The notes beneath the pieces were generated by a model. That model was not told the DNA's origin. It made no database searches and worked only from the letters and a program-made list of their open reading frames with translations. 64,000 nucleotides of DNA, from assembly GCA_964548365.1 (NCBI GenBank), contig CAZJRD010000001.1, forward strand, positions 62,001 to 126,000. Direction: 5' to 3'. Shown piece by piece: positions 8,440 through 16,931 of the stretch. The position numbers and the translations under genes are program-made. Numbering within the stretch: the first letter of the stretch is position 1; every line of letters starts with the position of its first letter. This stretch comes from B46-G9 sp964548365. GTDB taxonomy: Bacteria; Desulfobacterota; DSM-4660; Desulfatiglandales; Desulfatiglandaceae.

Positions 8440-8745
8440 ATGTCGATGCCGAGGAAAGATGGAATTGAGAAAGAAATAGTTGAGGGATGGAGATCATTTG
8501 TAAAGAATCTTGAAAAAGGGCTTGATATGTTGGAGGAAGACATTGAAGAAGCCGCGAAGATGGCGGATAGCTGTACCGCCGAATGGTGTCAGGCTACTGA
8601 ACATGTCATTGACGAACTGAGCAACAGTCTCTTTTCTATAAGCGAGCCGACCTGGTCATCGCCCGAAGACAGCAATAAGATCAAGGCGCTCAAAAGAAGA
8701 GTTCACGATCTTTACGCCAGATATAAGTCGGTGCGCAAAGGGTAG
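8440..8745 (+). CDS. Small hypothetical helical protein
   Basis: About 101 residues from the ATG at 8440, placed by GGGGAGG at 8425-8431. The protein is charged and largely helical (KNLEKGLDMLEEDIEEAAKM), with a basic C-terminus. I recognise no domain. It precedes another unknown gene by about 50 bp on the same strand behind a good promoter, so it is probably a real two-gene unit. No signal peptide or membrane segment. Confidence 0.55.
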   Translation: MSMPRKDGIEKEIVEGWRSFVKNLEKGLDMLEEDIEEAAKMADSCTAEWCQATEHVIDELSNSLFSISEPTWSSPEDSNKIKALKRRVHDLYARYKSVRKG

Positions 8746-8797
8746 GCTCTGAAGATTTAAAAACCGGATTCCAAACAAGTTTATGGAGGATACTAAT

Positions 8798-9220
8798 ATG
8801 AGAGATAAACAGAGCCTGCACCTGAAAGTTCAGGAACTTTGTGACTGTTTCGCCACTACAGATCCTCTCAAGGAAATGTCGGCACTGCATCAGGATCAAG
8901 ACAAAGATGAAGCGGCATTGAAATGGATAGCCCTGGCTGTTCTTCATGGGATCAATGCGAATGCTGAGAAAATTTCTATCTCAAGATCCAATGAGGGAAA
9001 CGTAAGAGTGGTCGCCAAATATCGTGAGGCAGAACTCCCGAATCCAGGTACGGAAATTGGCGAAAAGATCATGGAAACGATCCGGGGTGTCACCCATATT
9101 GAAGGAGATAAGGGCAAAACCCCTCTTGTGGTAGGTGTCCGGGACGGAAGTATTGAGATCAACATTGAAGTAAAAGGGAAGCAGGACCACGAATCTGTAA
9201 CGCTGAAATTTCCCGAATGA
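8798..9220 (+). CDS. Conserved-looking hypothetical protein
   Basis: 140 residues from the ATG at 8798, which has GGAGG eight bases upstream; the earlier in-frame ATG at 8783 contains that Shine-Dalgarno and is rejected. The N-terminal half is helical and the C-terminal half looks like alternating beta strands (TPLVVGVRDGSIEINIEVKG). No known domain recognised. It is cytoplasmic and probably cotranscribed with the 8440 gene. Its end faces the bisphosphate nucleotidase gene on the other strand at a distance of only 4 bp. Confidence 0.6.
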   Translation: MRDKQSLHLKVQELCDCFATTDPLKEMSALHQDQDKDEAALKWIALAVLHGINANAEKISISRSNEGNVRVVAKYREAELPNPGTEIGEKIMETIRGVTHIEGDKGKTPLVVGVRDGSIEINIEVKGKQDHESVTLKFPE

Positions 9221-9224
9221 TATT

Positions 9225-10214
9225 TCAGGGCGATGAAGATGCCTGACGAATAGCTTGGATGAGGGGCTCATGAAGGTTTCCATTGGTTGCGATGACACCT
9301 TTGTTGGCGGTGAGCTGGTTCCCTCTTGAGAAATCCAGGGGTTTTCCCTCAATGTCTGTGACTTTTCCCCCTGCTTCCTCAACGATGATGCTTCCGGGTG
9401 CATGATCCCAGATCTTTTCCTGATATGTTCCCTGGAGAGGAAGCCGGATATAAATGGATGCATCGCCCATTGCCACAACTCCATATTTCGCCTGGCTGTC
9501 CATGCGCAGGGGTGCTTTTTTTATCCCCAGAATACGTGCTACGGTTGCAGCAACACTGTGGGACGAGTGCGCGGGTTCGAACGATTCGCAGACTTGGGCC
9601 TGGGACGGGTCAGTCAAAGTTGAAACGCTGATTTTTCTTTCTGCCGGAGAGACAAGCCCCCGCATTACAGATCCTTCTTCCTTGAGGGCCACGAAAAGGG
9701 TGCCGGCGTCATGAGAACCAAAGCCATGTATCACCAAGTTCGGGCATCCCAGAACGCCGAGAACTACCTGCCCGCCATTGATGAGGGCCAAGGCAACAGC
9801 ATATTGATCCCCGCGCAGAAAACCTTTGGTACCGTCTATAGGGTCGATGATCCAGAATCTGCCTTCTGGCCTGACTCTTCCGGAACCAAGATCAATTGCC
9901 TCAAAAATCCGTTGTCGGGACAGGAGCGGATTATGTTTGAGGATTTGGGCGACCACTGCCTCTCTTAAACTGGTATTCTCCTCTTTCACCAGTAAACGAG
10001 TATTTTCCTCGGCAATCAATCCGTCGCAGGGAAAGACCGTTTTCAGGTGGTCGTTGATCAAGGCTTGGGCCCCGAAATCCGCGATCGTCACGGGAGAACG
10101 ATCACCTTTTTCAATCATCCTTTGCGCAAAATGGCTGGTCTGTATATCCTGACAGAAGGAGCAGGCTTTGCGTACTGCATCAATGGCAGCTTGTCGCTCC
10201 ATATGGTAAGTCAC
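9225..10214 (-). CDS. 3'(2'),5'-bisphosphate nucleotidase (HAL2/SAL1-like, inositol monophosphatase fold)
   Basis: About 329 residues. The metal-binding signature DPIDGTKGFLRGDQYAVALA and the C-terminal WDHAPGSIIVEEAGG motif place it in the Li+-sensitive, Mg2+-dependent phosphatase superfamily. GDRSPVTIADFGAQA and the EE pair in LIAEENTRL supply the other metal ligands. The GTKGF form is typical of HAL2/SAL1 enzymes that turn PAP into AMP, relevant to sulfur activation. GTG at 10214 has GGGGAGAAAG upstream; ATG at 10202 is an alternative, while the longer frame to 10268 lacks a start signal. Confidence 0.85.
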   Translation of the reverse strand: MTYHMERQAAIDAVRKACSFCQDIQTSHFAQRMIEKGDRSPVTIADFGAQALINDHLKTVFPCDGLIAEENTRLLVKEENTSLREAVVAQILKHNPLLSRQRIFEAIDLGSGRVRPEGRFWIIDPIDGTKGFLRGDQYAVALALINGGQVVLGVLGCPNLVIHGFGSHDAGTLFVALKEEGSVMRGLVSPAERKISVSTLTDPSQAQVCESFEPAHSSHSVAATVARILGIKKAPLRMDSQAKYGVVAMGDASIYIRLPLQGTYQEKIWDHAPGSIIVEEAGGKVTDIEGKPLDFSRGNQLTANKGVIATNGNLHEPLIQAIRQASSSP

Positions 10215-10753
10215 GGTTGGCTTTCTCCCCGGTGCCTGAACACGCTGTATGCTTATCAGGCACAACATCTATTGCATCTCGGTTGCAATTCTGAACCGGG
10301 TGAACCCGCACCCTGTTTCGCCTGTGGGGTAACCCTTATTGCTCATTGAAAAACCTGGTACTCAGGGACCGTCAAAGATCCCGCTCCGCGGGAGTCAGAG
10401 ACCGAAGGCTATGGTGTACTATTGCGCTGAAGAATCCAGAAGAAAGGTTTCGCCTATTGCTCAACCAATAGTAGAAATCTCTTGGAGCGAAGCGACATCA
10501 GAATCTTCTGCCTCCTGACTTCTGAATACTGACTTCTCTGTATCGTCAGCTATCGCGAGCTATTGAAGCCCCTTCTATGGGGGGCACAAAGCCCTCGCCC
10601 TCTGGACCCGGATCATTACTACGATATCATATGGAAAGGGGCGCGGAAAGCGCAATTTCGCGAGATGCAATACAAACGAGGAAGCTTGTCCGAAAAGCTG
10701 CATCCGGATTCTCCCCGGCGGTTCCGGTCAACAGACGCACGGAGTGACTCGAA
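10215..10753. other. Intergenic region without a supported gene
   Basis: About 540 bp between the nucleotidase gene and a VOC-family gene. It holds a small CCCGC-TCC-GCGGG hairpin (10380-10392) and low-complexity text around 10510-10545 of the kind seen in degraded intergenic repeats. An open frame at 10563-10766 shows no recognisable protein signature and no good ribosome site, so it is not called. No clear promoter seen. Confidence 0.5.
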
Positions 10754-11173
10754 ATGCAATGTCTGATGGATCACATCGTTTTGAATGTGGAAGATGATGA
10801 GAAGATGATCGATTTTTACCTGAAAGTGCTGACGCTCGTTCCTGAGCGGTTGGAGGAATATCGCGCAGGAAAGGTGCCATTTCCGTCGGTGCGACTCAAT
10901 TCCGACACGATCATCGATCTCTTTCCGAAAAAATTGTGGCAGAGAAGCGCCCGGTCTGCAAAGGGCCGCGCGAACTTAAACCATTTCTGTATTACCTTGA
11001 GTAAGGAGACGTGGGAAAATCTTATCGGGCGACTTGAAGCCAACCACGTCGATGTGGAAGAAGGACCCATCCCACGCTGGGGCGCAAACGGTACAGGAAC
11101 ATCGATTTATTTTCGAGACCCTGAAGGGAACCTCATCGAGGCTCGGTATTATGAGGGCCACGACCGTTTATGA
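10754..11173 (+). CDS. VOC (glyoxalase/bleomycin-resistance) family protein
   Basis: 139 residues with the paired beta-alpha-beta-beta-beta pattern of the vicinal oxygen chelate fold. MDHIVLNVED opens the first module (H in the metal position), NLNHFCITL opens the second, and YFRDPEGNLIEARYYE ends it with the usual metal-binding Glu. Single-domain VOC proteins act as dimers in isomerisation, epimerisation, dioxygenation or drug binding; the substrate here is unknown. A GGAG lies about nine bases before the ATG; an in-frame ATG at 10766 is also possible. Confidence 0.82.
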   Translation: MQCLMDHIVLNVEDDEKMIDFYLKVLTLVPERLEEYRAGKVPFPSVRLNSDTIIDLFPKKLWQRSARSAKGRANLNHFCITLSKETWENLIGRLEANHVDVEEGPIPRWGANGTGTSIYFRDPEGNLIEARYYEGHDRL

Positions 11174-11321
11174 AATAGGTCAAATAGGGGATCAGATCTC
11201 TTGTTTTAACAGAATTTCGAGTTCACATAATGTCAAGCTGATTCTGCAAAATCAACTCTGGATAAGAAAGATGGCAGAATTATCGCCCAGTTGTGCCGCG
11301 CTATTGGTTTTTTCTTAAATG

Positions 11322-12512
11322 CTAGCGCTCTCCATTGGATGTTGTACTTGCTCCGCCCTTTTCCTTATCAATACCCTTTTGAACAGATTTCAGGCTCTTC
11401 GGGTAGATGATGAGTCTGTCTCCCGGGTGGATGGGATGCTTCAGATCAAGCCGGTTCCAGATAAGCAAAGCAGGGAGGGGAATAGCGAACCTCTCCGCGA
11501 TGGTAGAAAGATTGTCCCCCTCTCTGACGATATAAACCTGTTCCTTTTGCGCCGCCAGAAACTTTTTCATGTATTCTTGATATCTGCTGTGAAAGCCCGT
11601 TGAAGCCCCTCTTGGGATGAGAACGGTGTGGCTTCCCGCGGCAAGATAGTGCCCACGGATTTCAGGGTTCAGGTCTTTAATCACCTTAAAATAGGTCTTC
11701 GCAGCCTGGGCGATAATCCGGATGGGTGTTTCCTGGAAACAGGTAAGGTTGACCGTATCGAAGGATAACGGGGGATAATAGTCCTTTTCCCCGAGTTTGA
11801 ACCCGTACTTTTCAGGACTTGAAAAAATCAGTTTTATCGAAAGAAGGCGGAATATGAATCGCTGTGTTTCCAGGGGGAGATAGAGCTGATAATAATCACG
11901 AGTATCCTGTTCCAGGATCTCGGCCATAAGACCTTCTTCTCCCATATTGAAAGCTGCGGCGGCTAGAGTCCATGACCCGAATTCCCGGTGGAGATCTTTG
12001 AAATACCGGATCACCGCCCCGGTTGAACACACGATATTTCTTCGCTCATCAACACGCGCATTGATAACAAGCCCATATTTTCGTCCGGTATCAACCATGA
12101 ATTGCCAGAAGCCGACGGCTCCCTTCCTGGAACCTGCGTGAGGGCGCAGGGCGCTCTCTGCAATCGCCACATACTTCAGGTCCTCAGGCATGTGGTTTTC
12201 TCTTAACATCTTTTCAATAAAAGGAAGATAGCGGCGGGAACGCTTTAACCACAGGATGACCTGGGGTCGATCCCAGAGTGTCAGGAGAAGCTCTTTTTCT
12301 AGGCGTTCTTGAACGTTCTGATTTTTTATGGGGGCCTGTTCATTGCAGAACTGCAAAGGGGATGCAATCTTCAGATAGGGAACAAGCGTGAAAACATCGT
12401 CCGTTTGGGATTTTTCGCCGAAGGCCTCCGACCAGGCAAGAATACTCATGAAGAGCATGAAAATGGGGAGCCACTTCCTGCACATGCTATACCATGTTCC
12501 CTTTTTTTTCAT
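11322..12512 (-). CDS. mltD: MltD-like membrane-associated lytic transglycosylase with LysM domain
   Basis: 396 residues. An N-terminal signal/anchor is followed by a transglycosylase domain with catalytic Glu119 in AIAESALRPHAG and the GAVGFWQFM motif, and a C-terminal LysM domain (VYIVREGDNLSTIAERFAIP, about 340-385) that binds peptidoglycan. It cleaves MurNAc-GlcNAc links to form 1,6-anhydro ends in the periplasm. One LysM is fewer than in E. coli MltD. One of three lytic transglycosylases in the window. Confidence 0.88.
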   Translation of the reverse strand: MKKKGTWYSMCRKWLPIFMLFMSILAWSEAFGEKSQTDDVFTLVPYLKIASPLQFCNEQAPIKNQNVQERLEKELLLTLWDRPQVILWLKRSRRYLPFIEKMLRENHMPEDLKYVAIAESALRPHAGSRKGAVGFWQFMVDTGRKYGLVINARVDERRNIVCSTGAVIRYFKDLHREFGSWTLAAAAFNMGEEGLMAEILEQDTRDYYQLYLPLETQRFIFRLLSIKLIFSSPEKYGFKLGEKDYYPPLSFDTVNLTCFQETPIRIIAQAAKTYFKVIKDLNPEIRGHYLAAGSHTVLIPRGASTGFHSRYQEYMKKFLAAQKEQVYIVREGDNLSTIAERFAIPLPALLIWNRLDLKHPIHPGDRLIIYPKSLKSVQKGIDKEKGGASTTSNGER

Positions 12513-12622
12513 CCTTTTAAATTACCCCTCCTGCTGCGAAGAAGCAAGCATGAATCAAACGCGGGCACAGGCATGGAGATCTGGCTGGAATACGGGGGCA
12601 AAATGTACTATGAATCCTGCCC

Positions 12623-13018
12623 ATGCCGCTGATCAAGATACTGGTGTCCGTCTTCATGGTGCTCACCCTATCCCTCATTGCCGAATTTGTCAGCCCCCGG
12701 ATTGCGGGGATCCTTTCCGGGTATCCCTTGGGGGCCGCCATCAGCCTGTTCTTTATCGGCTTTGAGATTGGTCCCGGGTTCGCTTCTAAAAGCGCTCTCT
12801 ACACCATGACCGGTCTGGTCGGCATCCAGGGATTCATCTACTCTTACTACCTGGCATCGTCCCGGGTGAAAGTCTATGGAATATGGTTCAATATCACCGT
12901 TTCATCGCTCGAGAGAAAAGCGCGCTGGAGTGTGGAACGGGGTCTCATTTCCGGACTCCTGTGCGCATCTTCTGAACGGCGATCAGGGATACAAGGCTCA
13001 AACATGCCCCACCGATAA
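12623..13018 (+). pseudogene. Truncated integral membrane protein gene
   Basis: The first ~80 residues are a coherent membrane protein (AEFVSPRIAGILSGYPLGAA, then GLVGIQGFIYSYYLASSR) with three hydrophobic segments. After about residue 80 the frame loses hydrophobic character and ends inside the convergent MFS gene. This looks like a gene that lost its 3' half; the family is usually longer, by my recollection. Alternatively a short intact membrane protein. No frameshift partner was found. Confidence 0.5.
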
Positions 13019-14084
13019 AGGGAATCCTGTAATCAACCATCCACAGAAAACCACCTATTGCAGGAAGGAACACGGCCGCAATATGATTGATAGTGAAACC
13101 AACGGCCATGCTCGGGGCGATATCTTTGGGATCGCCGATCTTCTGGAAAAATGTCCGAATGGCTATGGCAAAATTGAAAAAGACGTGGTCGAGGATGTAG
13201 GCAAGCGCCACCACGATTTTTGACTCAGTGGTCGCATACACCAGAAAAATGACGATCATGCTGCTGTATTCGAGGGAGAGGACCTTCCTTTCCCCGAAGC
13301 GTATGATGGCCCGGCCGATCAGGGGACTCAGGAAGTAATTGATCAGATTGTTCACTACGAAAAGGATGGTGACTTCCTGAATCGAAAAATGGAATTTCTT
13401 CACCAGGAGGAAAACGGCAAACGCCATGAAGATCTGTCTGCGGGCACCAGCCATGAAGTTCAGAAAGTAATAGAGCCAGTATTTCTTGCGAAAGATCATT
13501 TTCTTGTGCTGGGGGATGAGGTCTTGATTCGTCGGGTTTTGACCCAGGCCCCAGATCCCCGAAATAACAATCAGCCCACCAATCACCAGGTAAATCTGCG
13601 CATAACTTAGCAGGTTTGTGAGCAGATAGATGGCCACTCCAGCCCCGATACTGGATGCGGCGGCTACACTCCTCAACTTGCCGAACACCCAAGGGGACGT
13701 GTCTTCGTCGAAATACTGCAGGGTCAAAGATTGGTTCGCCGTCTCGTAATAGTGAAAGCCGAAACTCATGACCAGGGTGGTCACCATCAGACCGGGATAC
13801 GTTGCGAACAGGCCGGTGCACGCCAGACCCATGCCCAGGATAACGATGGATAGCGCTGACAGCCGATGCTCCTTCAGGAGCATAATCACAAAAACAACCA
13901 ACAGCGTCAGGAACCCCGGTATTTCACGGACCGACTGGATCATTCCAACTGCTTTTCCCGTGAGGCCGACATCCTCCACCGCGAAATTGTTGAAGAGGAT
14001 AAGCCATGACTGAAGCCCAATGGTTGAACCGATCGTGAGGACCATCAGGAACCGATACATGGGGCTTTTCTTTGCTCCATTCAT
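12945..14084 (-). CDS. Major facilitator superfamily transporter
   Basis: About 379 residues with roughly 11-12 membrane segments, the MFS size. The loop after TM2 and cytoplasmic basic stretches fit the fold (GKLRSVAAASSIGAGVAIYL, PLIGRAIIRFGERKVLSLEY near the second half). The ATG at 14084 (MNGAKKSPMYRF) is a better start than 14108. Substrate cannot be inferred. It follows the frnE-like selenoprotein gene on the same strand but a terminator lies between them. Confidence 0.83.
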   Translation of the reverse strand: MNGAKKSPMYRFLMVLTIGSTIGLQSWLILFNNFAVEDVGLTGKAVGMIQSVREIPGFLTLLVVFVIMLLKEHRLSALSIVILGMGLACTGLFATYPGLMVTTLVMSFGFHYYETANQSLTLQYFDEDTSPWVFGKLRSVAAASSIGAGVAIYLLTNLLSYAQIYLVIGGLIVISGIWGLGQNPTNQDLIPQHKKMIFRKKYWLYYFLNFMAGARRQIFMAFAVFLLVKKFHFSIQEVTILFVVNNLINYFLSPLIGRAIIRFGERKVLSLEYSSMIVIFLVYATTESKIVVALAYILDHVFFNFAIAIRTFFQKIGDPKDIAPSMAVGFTINHIAAVFLPAIGGFLWMVDYRIPFIGGACLSLVSLIAVQKMRTGVRK

Positions 14085-14113
14085 GGGGTATCCACCGACC
14101 CAATGCAACGGTC

Positions 14114-14131
14114 AAAAAGGGACTTGGTCCC
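14114..14131 (-). terminator. Intrinsic terminator after the FrnE-like selenoprotein gene
   Basis: On the minus strand GGGAC-CAA-GTCCC is followed at once by TTTTT. The stem is only 5 bp, so termination may be partial. It begins 5 bp after the stop codon. Confidence 0.5.
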
Positions 14132-14135
14132 CATT

Positions 14136-14759
14136 TCAGTTCCTTCTTTTCTTGACCCCATTTGCCTCCATTACGTTTACCAGCATCTCATAGGGCTGTG
14201 CCCCAACCAATCTATCTTGATTCAGCACAAGAGTAGGCACAGCAGTAATCCCCTTTTCTCGCGAAAGATTCCAGTCCGCATCCACCGCCGCCTTAAATGG
14301 CCTTGTTGCAAGAACCGTTGCAGCCTCTTCGCCCGGAAGTCCGACAGATTCTGCCAACTCCACAAGGACCGAAATTTTTGCGATGTTCTTTCCGTCTGCA
14401 AAGTAGGCCCTGAACGCCGCAAGGTGAAACACATCCCCTTTATTCTTTGATTCAGCCCAAAGGCCCAATTCCTGAGCCAGTCGGCTATTATAAGTCTTCT
14501 CCCTTTCTCCGAAAGGTAATCCCAGTTCAGCCGCCGTCTTTCTCAAACGGCGCATCATCATTTCTCTATCCACGGGATAATCGGCAAAAAGTTCTTCCAG
14601 CGACAACCCCTCTTCGGGTGTGTTCTGGTGAAGTGGAAAAGCTCGCCACCGAATGGCGACTTCATATTCTTTCTTCAGCTGTTCAATACGCCCGGTAATG
14701 AAGTAACACCAGGGTCAGATGTAGTCGGAGAAGATTTCAAGTGTTACGGGTGTAGACAT
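14136..14759 (-). CDS. FrnE/DsbA-family thiol oxidoreductase, selenoprotein with Sec-Pro-Trp-Cys active site
   Basis: Starting at the ATG at 14759 (AAGGAA about eight bases upstream), the frame reads MSTPVTLEIFSDYI, then an in-frame TGA (14715-14717, codon 15), then PWCYFITGRIEQLKKEYEVA, and continues uninterrupted to 14136 (207 residues). The DsbA/FrnE family has CPWC exactly here, so the TGA stands in place of the first active-site cysteine: U-P-W-C. The rest is a normal DSBA thioredoxin-like domain with the cis-Pro loop (GITAVPTLVLNQ). A hairpin with CGGGC loop follows about 20 nt after the TGA. Conventional gene calling would start at 14606 and lose the active site. It lies 79 bp downstream of msrAB, suggesting a shared role in redox repair. 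Confidence 0.85.
14682..14702 (-). promoter_or_regulatory. Candidate bacterial SECIS hairpin in the FrnE-like gene
   Basis: In the mRNA, UUCA pairs with UGAA and UAC with GUA around a U/U mismatch, closing a CGGGC apical loop with G in its second position. The loop starts 20 nt after the UGA, within the distance seen for bacterial SECIS elements. A competing hairpin (CCUGGU/ACCGGG) overlaps it, so the fold needs checking. Confidence 0.55.
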
Positions 14760-14838
14760 TTTTTTCGTTCCTTTCTTGATTAACAAGACGTGGCATAACC
14801 TGCCGCGGTTGAATGTCAGGGTTATCCGGCCGCAGCGC

Positions 14839-15966
14839 TCATTTCGCTTCAGGGAAAAGGTCGAGATACTTGCCGTATCCTTCCTTCTCAAGATCTTCCT
14901 TTGGGATAAACCGGAGCGCGGCTGAATTTATGCAGTAACGAAGTCCGGTCGCGGGCGGTCCATCATTGAAGACATGGCCAAGGTGAGAATCCCCATGCCT
15001 GCTGCGGACCTCTGTGCGAACCATAAACAGGCTTCGATCTTGTTTTTCCACCACGTTTCCGCGGTCCAGGGGTCTCATAAAGCTCGGCCAGCCGGTCCCG
15101 GAATCGTACTTATCCACGGAACTGAAAAGAGGCTCCCCGGAAATGATATCCACATATATCCCTTGCTTCTTGTTAGCCCAGTACTCATTGCTGAATGGAG
15201 GTTCCGTCCCCTCGCGCCGGGTTACCTTGTACTGCAGGGGCGTCAGCCTTTTCCGCAGATCCTCCTCATCCGGTTTTGTAAACCTGGTACCCTTTGAAGG
15301 AGCTGGAGATGGTGACTTTTCATCTCCCCAGGCCTTCTGGAGAAATTGATCGCGCCCGGAGCTACGCCGGTAGAACCGATACCGGAGCGCGTGCCTTTTG
15401 TAATAGTCCTGGTGATACTCTTCCGCCAGGTAAAATGTCGTGAACGGCCTGATTTCAGTTGCGATCGGTTTTTTAAAACGGCCGGATTTTTCCAAAGCCT
15501 CTTTGGACTCTTCGGCCATCTGCTTCTGCTCGTCATTGTGGTAAAAGATCGCACTCGTGTACTGGGATCCCCGGTCTACAAACTGTCCGCCTGGATCAGT
15601 CGGATCCACGTGCCTCCAGAACACTTCCAGGAGATCCCTGTAAGAAACTTTTACCGGATTATACACCACCTGTACCGATTCTAGGTGGCCGGTGCTCCCT
15701 GATGACACCTCTTCGTAAGTAGGATTTTCCTTGTTTCCTCCGGTGTAGCCGGAAACAACCTCAACAACACCATCCACTTTTTCAAAGTCCGATTCTACAC
15801 ACCAGAAACAGCCCCCGGCAAAAGTCGCCGTAAGAGAACCCCGATTCTTTTTTTCCATTCCACTCTCCTTTTCTGTCTTTCCTTTTACCGCAGCCCTGCC
15901 GAAATGGAAACCAAACAAGAAGATCCCCACCATGAGCAAGGCTGTAAGGATGACTCTTTTTCTCAT
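14839..15966 (-). CDS. msrAB: Peptide methionine sulfoxide reductase MsrA/MsrB fusion, exported or membrane-anchored
   Basis: About 375 residues from the ATG at 15966. An N-terminal hydrophobic segment (RVILTALLMVGIFLFGFHFG) suggests export or anchoring. MsrA follows with GCFWC (C53 nucleophile, C56), then MsrB with the SGTGWPSF segment and catalytic Cys in RYCINSAALRF near residue 353. MsrA reduces the S and MsrB the R form of methionine sulfoxide, so one protein repairs both. The MsrB zinc CxxC pairs are not seen. All catalytic residues are Cys, not Sec. Probably cotranscribed with the downstream UPWC oxidoreductase, which could recycle it. Confidence 0.92.
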   Translation of the reverse strand: MRKRVILTALLMVGIFLFGFHFGRAAVKGKTEKESGMEKKNRGSLTATFAGGCFWCVESDFEKVDGVVEVVSGYTGGNKENPTYEEVSSGSTGHLESVQVVYNPVKVSYRDLLEVFWRHVDPTDPGGQFVDRGSQYTSAIFYHNDEQKQMAEESKEALEKSGRFKKPIATEIRPFTTFYLAEEYHQDYYKRHALRYRFYRRSSGRDQFLQKAWGDEKSPSPAPSKGTRFTKPDEEDLRKRLTPLQYKVTRREGTEPPFSNEYWANKKQGIYVDIISGEPLFSSVDKYDSGTGWPSFMRPLDRGNVVEKQDRSLFMVRTEVRSRHGDSHLGHVFNDGPPATGLRYCINSAALRFIPKEDLEKEGYGKYLDLFPEAK

Positions 15967-16380
15967 ATCAACTTCTTCTGTGCGATAGTATGCGCTTGAT
16001 TGCCCAAAATCCCTATCTGTTATTATAAGCATCTTTGCCAGGACCGCTAATGGATCATAACCTTTTCCGCACCCTGGCCTTTGAACAGCAGAGAAGATCG
16101 CTACCTGGAGAACCAGGATCTTTCCGGCACAGCACTTGCATAATTTTGAAAACCTGTTTTTCCCTTGACAGGACAGGTGGCCTGTATTACATGTTTTTTC
16201 TTGTCAAAAAGGAGAGTTAGTCAGTTTCTTGGGGTGAACGGGATATCTTCACGGGCCGACTTGTGAACGTAGCGATGTGGTATCTCGGACACAATGGGAT
16301 ACACTTTACCGAGGGTGCAATCCGGATACTGCTACTTAAATACTTTGTCATTCTTTCGGAAAATGAGCATCTGCTGAAAC
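15967..16380. other. Intergenic region between divergent msrAB and YcbK-like genes
   Basis: About 410 bp with no supported gene. On the minus strand a TATAAT at 16022-16027 may serve msrAB, but its -35 is poor. On the plus strand TTGACA (16165-16170) is followed by an inverted repeat ACAGG-TGG-CCTGT (16173-16185) but no convincing -10. Confidence 0.4.
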
Positions 16381-16926
16381 ATGGACTGTAATCGTCGACA
16401 ATTCTTGAAAATCGGGGCCCAGGCCGCCGTCGGGTGCTTTTTTCCCACCCTCGCCTTCGGTGCCATCAATCGGTCTCCGGCACCTGGTCGCGTGCTCCAT
16501 TTCTATAACACGCATACCCATGAAACCCTGGACGTCTGTTATTATTCCCACAGCTACTATCATCCTGAAGCCCTGGACAAAATCAATTATATTCTTCGAG
16601 ATCACTACACCGGAGAAATAAAGCCCATCCACCGGGACCTGCTGGACCTCCTCTATGCTCTCACAGACAAATTGGGCAATGGAACGCAATACCATGTTAT
16701 TTCCGGGTACCGTTCCCCCCAAACCAACGCCATGCTCTGCCAGCGGAGCAAGGGAGTCGCCCGGCACAGCCTCCATATGAAGGGAAAAGCCATCGACATC
16801 CGTGTTCCCGGTTGCCAGACGAAATCGCTGCGGAATATCTGCAGAAAGATGAAAGCCGGGGGAGTGGGGTATTACCGGAAATCCGATTTCGTGCACGTGG
16901 ATACCGGCCGGGTCAGGTACTGGTAG
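16381..16926 (+). CDS. YcbK-like (DUF882, peptidase M15-type) exported protein
   Basis: 181 residues. The N-terminus has a Tat-type motif, NRRQFLKIG, followed by a hydrophobic core and FGAINR cleavage region. The body matches the DUF882/M15_3 family: SGYRSPQTNAML, HSLHMKGKAIDIR and FVHVDTGRVRYW, which supply the zinc-binding His/Asp/His set of D,D-carboxypeptidase-like folds. It likely acts on peptidoglycan in the periplasm. It converges with an L,D-transpeptidase gene five bases away; E. coli also has ycbK beside the L,D-transpeptidase gene ycbB (ldtD). Confidence 0.85.
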   Translation: MDCNRRQFLKIGAQAAVGCFFPTLAFGAINRSPAPGRVLHFYNTHTHETLDVCYYSHSYYHPEALDKINYILRDHYTGEIKPIHRDLLDLLYALTDKLGNGTQYHVISGYRSPQTNAMLCQRSKGVARHSLHMKGKAIDIRVPGCQTKSLRNICRKMKAGGVGYYRKSDFVHVDTGRVRYW

Positions 16927-16931
16927 CTTTT

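Noticed and set aside
10563..10766. 67-residue open frame before the VOC gene
   Set aside because: No recognisable sequence, no ribosome site, and it overlaps the VOC start.
14839..15966. MsrA or MsrB as further selenoproteins
   Set aside because: Both active-site positions are ordinary Cys codons (GCFWC and RYCINS); no internal TGA.
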